The translations under genes were made by a program, and so were the position numbers. From Candidatus Eiseniibacteriota bacterium (GTDB lineage Bacteria; Joyebacterota; Joyebacteria; Joyebacterales; Joyebacteraceae), in the NCBI GenBank assembly GCA_030639555.1, contig DAOWCM010000099.1, positions 1 through 7,592 on the forward strand: a stretch of DNA of 7,592 bases, given 5' to 3'. Numbering within the stretch: the first letter of the stretch is position 1; each line of letters begins with the position of its first letter. The notes beneath the pieces are model-generated. The model was given only the letters and a program-made list of their open reading frames with translations. It ran no database searches and was not told where the DNA came from. This document shows positions 4,250-7,592 of this stretch, one piece after another.

Positions 4250-6199
4250 TTGCGTTCGAAACATACCCCCAGGAGGCTCCTTTTCCTCGTGGCAGCCGTC
4301 GTGCTTGCCGTCGCGGCCCAGCCCGCCTCCGCGATCAAGGTCTGCACCTACAACGCACTCAACTTCCCCAACGACTACGTCGAGCGCGTCGATGCCTTCC
4401 GCCTGGTCATGGATGAGATCGACGCCGATCTCATCGTGCTCCAGGAGATGGAGACCTGGCAGTCCGCGAACCTGTTCCGGGACGACATCCTCAACTACTC
4501 CGTACCGGGCGAGTACCGTCGGATGCCCTTCATCAACGGTCCCGATACGGACAACGCGTGCTTCTTCAAGCCGGACGTCCTCGATTCCCTCGACTACGGA
4601 TACCTCGACACCGGAGTGCGCTACACCACCTGGTACAAGTTCAGGCCCGACGGCTACGACTCCACGCAGACCGAGTTTGTCATCCTGTCCACTCATCTCA
4701 AGGCCGGGTCCACTTCCGGAGACCAGGCGCAGAGGCTGGAGCAGACGACCATCATCAGGAACTACCTGAACACTTACCCCACTGACAGCAACTTCATGAT
4801 GGCCGGTGACTTCAACATCAGATCGAGCGCCGAGGGATCGTATCAGATGCTCATCAGCTACCAGGCGGACAACGACGGCAGGAGCAAGGACCCGATCAAC
4901 ACCGGCGGTACCTGGCACGACAACTACTCGCTCAGGACGACGCACACGCAGTCGCCGCGTGTTGACGGTGGAAGCGGCTCGGGCGGGGGCATGGACGACC
5001 GGTTCGACTTCGTTCTGGTGTCGTACGCGCTGGATGACGACGACGGGCTCTCCTACGTCGACTACTCGTACGTTCCGTTCGGCAACGACGGTCTGAGACT
5101 CAACCTGGACATCAACGACCCGCCGAACCAGATCGTAAGCTCGGCGGTGGCGGATGCGCTCTACACAGCTGCCGACCACATCCCGGTCTTCCTGGAGCTG
5201 CAGCTTCCCGCGAAGATCGAGGCAGCGACGGCCATTGACTTCGGCGACTTCATCGTCGGGGCCACCGCGGAGGAGACCCTCACGGTCGGGAACGTGCCGA
5301 CCGCGCCGGCCGAGGACCTGACCTACTCGATGACGACACCCTCCGACTTCGGCGCGCCGGGTGGCTCGTTCGTGCTCGGCCCCGGCGAAGACAACGACCA
5401 CGCGGTCACGATGGACACAGGCAGCGCCGCGAACAGGTTCGGGAACCTCGAGATATCCTCGAACGACCTCGATGATCCCACCTGGTACGTGAACCTGTCG
5501 GGTAGGGTGCTCGAGCACGCCAGCCCCTCGCTTGCGCAGCTGTCGATCGTGCTCCACTCGACTCTGGACTTCGGGTCGCACATGGCGGGCGCGTTCTCCG
5601 ACGAGACCCTGAGCGTCTACAACGAGACGTTCTTCGAGCTACAGGCGCTTCTAGAGGTCTACGATGCGACGATCGTCGAAGGGGACAGTCGCTTCTCGTT
5701 CGTCGGCGGGTTCAGTCCCGTCACTCTTGGGTTTGGTGCGGGCGAGTACCCGCTGGCGTTCGACAGCGCCGGCGCGGTCGAGGACAGCACCTACACGGCG
5801 ACGCTGACGTTCTACAACAGAGACGATCAGACCGTCGCCGGTGCGACGGTGCTGAACTCCCTGGTCGTTACCCTTGAGGCCCACGTGCTCCCGGGCACAT
5901 CGGTTCCGGACGACCCGGTCCTCGCCATGGCGTTGAGTCCGGGGTCACCGAACCCGTTCACGGCAGAGACCGCGCTTCTGTTCTCGCTTCCCGCGCCCGA
6001 ACATGCGGTGATCGAGGTCTATGACGTCTCCGGGCGCCTGGTGATCACGCTCGTCGACGGTTCCATGCCGGCGGGCGCGAACCGTGTGGTCTGGGACGGC
6101 CGCGACAGCCACGGCGCACCCGCGGCCTCCGGCATCTACTTCTGCCGCGCGCAGGTCGGGGAGTGGCACGAGGCGAGGAAGGTCGTGCTGCTGCGATAG
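4250..6199 (+). CDS. Secreted exonuclease/endonuclease/phosphatase (EEP) protein with Ig-like domains and T9SS-type sorting tail
   Basis: The protein has 649 residues from a TTG start set by the AGGAGG site 7 bases upstream; the in-frame ATG at 4178 lies inside the -10 box. Residues 1-28 are a signal peptide (twin Arg at 8-9, hydrophobic 10-22, cut after ASA). Residues 29-318 are an EEP-fold hydrolase with the whole catalytic set: N35 in TYNALN, E66 in LQE, H149 in STHL, D187 and N189 in GDFN, D253 in DRFDFVLVS, and D309-H310 in ADHIPV. EEP enzymes cleave phosphodiester or phosphomonoester bonds with divalent metal; a secreted DNase/RNase is most likely, but other phosphoesters are possible. 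Residues about 325-420 form a choice-of-anchor-D/ASH-like Ig domain (DFGDFIVG ... NLSGRV), with a second related domain at 436-545 (LDFGSHMAG). Residues 562-649 are a FlgD-like sorting tail: SPNPF, YDVSGR, WDG, ASGIYF, RKVVLL. The tail suggests export through a type IX-like system and surface anchoring. Confidence 0.9.
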   Translation: MRSKHTPRRLLFLVAAVVLAVAAQPASAIKVCTYNALNFPNDYVERVDAFRLVMDEIDADLIVLQEMETWQSANLFRDDILNYSVPGEYRRMPFINGPDTDNACFFKPDVLDSLDYGYLDTGVRYTTWYKFRPDGYDSTQTEFVILSTHLKAGSTSGDQAQRLEQTTIIRNYLNTYPTDSNFMMAGDFNIRSSAEGSYQMLISYQADNDGRSKDPINTGGTWHDNYSLRTTHTQSPRVDGGSGSGGGMDDRFDFVLVSYALDDDDGLSYVDYSYVPFGNDGLRLNLDINDPPNQIVSSAVADALYTAADHIPVFLELQLPAKIEAATAIDFGDFIVGATAEETLTVGNVPTAPAEDLTYSMTTPSDFGAPGGSFVLGPGEDNDHAVTMDTGSAANRFGNLEISSNDLDDPTWYVNLSGRVLEHASPSLAQLSIVLHSTLDFGSHMAGAFSDETLSVYNETFFELQALLEVYDATIVEGDSRFSFVGGFSPVTLGFGAGEYPLAFDSAGAVEDSTYTATLTFYNRDDQTVAGATVLNSLVVTLEAHVLPGTSVPDDPVLAMALSPGSPNPFTAETALLFSLPAPEHAVIEVYDVSGRLVITLVDGSMPAGANRVVWDGRDSHGAPAASGIYFCRAQVGEWHEARKVVLLR

Positions 6200-6318
6200 C
6201 GCCACGTGATACCGATGGTTCTGGAGGACCTGCCGCGCCGGCCTTGACGCTCGCGGCTGATGCGCGATTCGCTGGCCCGGAAGACCCGTGAATCGTAGAT
6301 GGCGAAAGCTCTTCAAGC

Positions 6319-6352
6319 GGCCAGGGTTGTTCTGTTGCGAACAACAGTGGCC
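6319..6352. other. Stable hairpin with 12 paired bases
   Basis: Perfect 7-base arms GTTGTTC (6326-6332) and GAACAAC (6339-6345) enclose a 6-base loop. After a symmetric 2-by-2 mismatch the stem continues with GGCCA (6319-6323) and TGGCC (6348-6352). It lies about 120 bases past the nuclease stop codon. Without a T-run it is unlikely to be an intrinsic terminator; it may be a 3'-end stabiliser or a structured element of unknown role. Confidence 0.6.
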
Positions 6353-6421
6353 ACCAGGAAAAACCTCGGCATGATCCACTCTACCGAACAGACTGTGATC
6401 TCTCCACTCCTCGCTTCCAAA

Positions 6422-6513
6422 CCCGATGAACGGGCTACGCTTCCGTCTGACGGTAGATTCGCTCCCATCACAACCGGTGTGGCAGAACACAGTGTTTGGA
6501 TGCGCATATGCGC
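6422..6513. repeat. Cluster of short palindromes upstream of the propeller gene
   Basis: Four small dyads fall within 92 bases: CCCG/CGGG around 5 bases (6422-6434), CCGTC/GACGG around one base (6443-6453), AACAC/GTGTT around one base (6486-6496), and the perfect 12-base palindrome GCGCATATGCGC (6502-6513). The last ends 18 bases before the start codon. Such dyads can be operators for dimeric regulators, but the sequences are all different and no known site is recognised. Confidence 0.4.
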
Positions 6514-6531
6514 TAACCCGAGGGGGGAAGA

Positions 6532-7592
6532 ATGAGAAGCGCGAGCGTGATTGGAGTTCTGTTGGTCTTGGTCTCGTCGGTGCCGTCACTCGCCGTCCAA
6601 TCCGAGATGACGTTGACCGATGCAGAGACCGGCAGGGTGATTACCGTGAACAAGGAGGTCTCGCCGGAGTCAGCGATCGATTTCTTGCCGCTTACGCACG
6701 ACACGTCCAGGGCCGGGCTGATCTGGGTGGCCAGCGCTGGAGGGGCGATATGCAAATCGGTCGGCATCAGCGATGCGACCCACCATTCACTCATCGGTTG
6801 GGGTCTGAACGACGAGGCATGGGCGTTCTTCGACGATACCGTCAATGTCCCTGTCTGGGAATATGGCCTCGGGGACGTGGATGATCTGCCTCACGACATT
6901 ACTTCTGATGGGACCTGCCTGGCCGGTGGGGCAGGGAATACGCTCTACGGATTCGGTCCGTCTTCCAGCGTACCCGATTGGGTGTATCCCATAGGCGTTC
7001 CAACTGATGAGGTGTATAACCTGTTGCTGTCCGACGACGCCGAGACGATCTACTACGTATCCGGCGATGTTTTCGACCACATGAACATCACTTCCGTGAG
7101 CTTGACGACGTTCGACGAGAACTGGAGTCATGCTCTGCCGGAGAACGGACGTGTATGGGGCTCCGCCCTGTCGGGGAACGGCGAGAGACTGGTGATCGTG
7201 CAGTACAGCTGGGTCACGGTCTATTCGAGCGGCGGCGACGTGCTGTTTCAGATCGAGAGAGCTACCGGCTCTCAGGCGACGCCCGCCGTTTCCGACGACG
7301 GGAGCATATTCGTCATCGGTGACCTCCACGGCTATGTGGATGTGTACGAGTATCGAACTGGCGGCACCTACCAGATCAAGTGGCAGTATCTGTTCCCGTG
7401 GGGCACCTACTACGACTGGGCGACGGCGCTCGCCGTCTCTGGAGACGGCGGCACGATCGCGGCCGGCTCGTATCAATATGAGGGTGGTCAGAACAGCGGA
7501 GAGCTGGCGGTGTTCGATGTCGGGAGCAATGTGCCGATATGGACCTTCTCTTCCGAGGATGACATGATCGTCAGTGCCGACATATCGGCAGA
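6532..7592 (+). CDS. Secreted beta-propeller (WD40/PQQ-like) repeat protein, C-terminus beyond window
   Basis: The first 353 residues are present and the frame stays open to the right edge. The ATG at 6532 follows a purine-rich AGGGGGGAAGA (6521-6531), a modest ribosome-binding site. Residues 1-21 are a signal peptide ending SLA. From about residue 110 the sequence repeats in units of 40-49 residues, each with an acidic turn of the S-D/G-x-G type followed by a hydrophobic strand: SDG at 125, SDDA at 167, SGNG at 214, SDDG at 254 and SGDG at 303. Between turns are strands such as VDVYEY (269-274) and GELAVFDV (323-330), closed by WTF-type ends (e.g. VPIWTF 334-339). This is the periodicity of propeller blades, giving at least five here. 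No catalytic residues are visible; likely roles are binding or scaffolding at the cell surface. The missing C-terminus might carry a sorting tail like that of the preceding nuclease gene; that is a guess. Confidence 0.75.
   Translation, partial: MRSASVIGVLLVLVSSVPSLAVQSEMTLTDAETGRVITVNKEVSPESAIDFLPLTHDTSRAGLIWVASAGGAICKSVGISDATHHSLIGWGLNDEAWAFFDDTVNVPVWEYGLGDVDDLPHDITSDGTCLAGGAGNTLYGFGPSSSVPDWVYPIGVPTDEVYNLLLSDDAETIYYVSGDVFDHMNITSVSLTTFDENWSHALPENGRVWGSALSGNGERLVIVQYSWVTVYSSGGDVLFQIERATGSQATPAVSDDGSIFVIGDLHGYVDVYEYRTGGTYQIKWQYLFPWGTYYDWATALAVSGDGGTIAAGSYQYEGGQNSGELAVFDVGSNVPIWTFSSEDDMIVSADISA

Larger units (their letters stand above)
6200..6531. other. Intergenic region (332 bases) before the propeller gene
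   Basis: No reading frame with a credible ribosome-binding site and no tRNA is seen. The region contains a 6-bp GC stem soon after the nuclease stop (6232-6237 with 6252-6257, 14-base loop), a stronger 12-bp-stem hairpin at 6319-6352, and four short dyads between 6422 and 6513. None is followed by a T-run, so no intrinsic terminator is called, and I could not find a convincing -35/-10 pair for the downstream gene. Confidence 0.55.

Noticed and set aside
4007..5581. A 524-codon open frame antisense to the nuclease gene
   Set aside because: It mirrors a GC-rich real gene, is full of Val, Arg, Glu and His runs typical of antisense frames, and has no domain. The plus-strand protein has a complete catalytic set and sorting tail.
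6319..6352. Integron attC site
   Set aside because: The arms start with GTTGTTC and end with GAACAAC, which do not fit the RYYYAAC/GTTRRRY core pattern, and no integrase or cassette layout is present.
5945..6589. Open frame on the minus strand across the end of the nuclease gene and the intergenic region
   Set aside because: Its composition is arginine- and proline-rich without domains, and half of it is antisense to the sorting tail.
6426..6884. Plus-strand open frame overlapping the start of the propeller gene
   Set aside because: It has no ribosome-binding site or domain, whereas the frame from 6532 gives a signal peptide and regular propeller repeats to the window edge.
1..7592. Defence system, mobile element or biosynthetic cluster
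   Set aside because: No transposase, integrase, methylase, helicase, toxin or repeat-spacer array is encoded; all five genes are ordinary secreted or membrane protein types.

Overview
The window reads as a stretch of bacterial chromosome from an FCB-superphylum-like lineage, GC-rich by eye. This placement is inferred from protein style and not from a marker gene. One protein ends in a textbook FlgD-like/type IX secretion (T9SS)-style C-terminal module (residues SPNPF ... YDVSGR ... WDG ... ASGIYF ... RKVVLL). It sits beside secreted proteins built of FG-GAP/VCBS repeats, choice-of-anchor-D-type Ig domains and beta-propeller blades. That mixture is common in Eisenbacteria, Krumholzibacteria, Fermentibacteria, WOR-3 and related candidate phyla. 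I cannot name the phylum from this sequence alone. Four of the five genes encode proteins with signal peptides; the fifth is an inner-membrane exporter.

Layout, minus strand (read right to left): a secreted 854-residue protein with an N-terminal TIM-barrel-like hydrolase region and C-terminal FG-GAP repeats (3939 to 1375); a six-helix LysE-family exporter (1300 to 668) that looks leaderless; and the N-terminal 171 residues of a secreted peptidyl-arginine deiminase/agmatine deiminase-family enzyme (513 to the left edge) with its own extended -10 promoter. Plus strand: a secreted exonuclease/endonuclease/phosphatase (EEP) protein that starts at TTG 4250 behind a near-consensus promoter and ends in the sorting-type tail (4250-6199); then the first 353 residues of a secreted beta-propeller protein (6532 to the right edge). 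The large secreted hydrolase and the EEP nuclease diverge from a 310-base intergenic region.

I see no operon tying the genes into one pathway. The shared theme is extracellular or cell-surface processing of polymers (nucleic acid, possibly glycan, arginine-containing protein) by a T9SS-like secretome. The closest hint of a functional pair is the LysE-family exporter followed by the deiminase, both plausibly connected with arginine, but the deiminase has its own promoter. I did not find a defence system, mobile element, CRISPR array or RNA gene. The most unusual details are: the PPAD-like active-site context of the deiminase; an abortive sixth FG-GAP repeat at the end of the 854-residue protein; a tandem duplication of the stop-codon region of the exporter gene; the leaderless start of that gene; and a 12-bp-stem hairpin plus a cluster of small palindromes upstream of the propeller gene.
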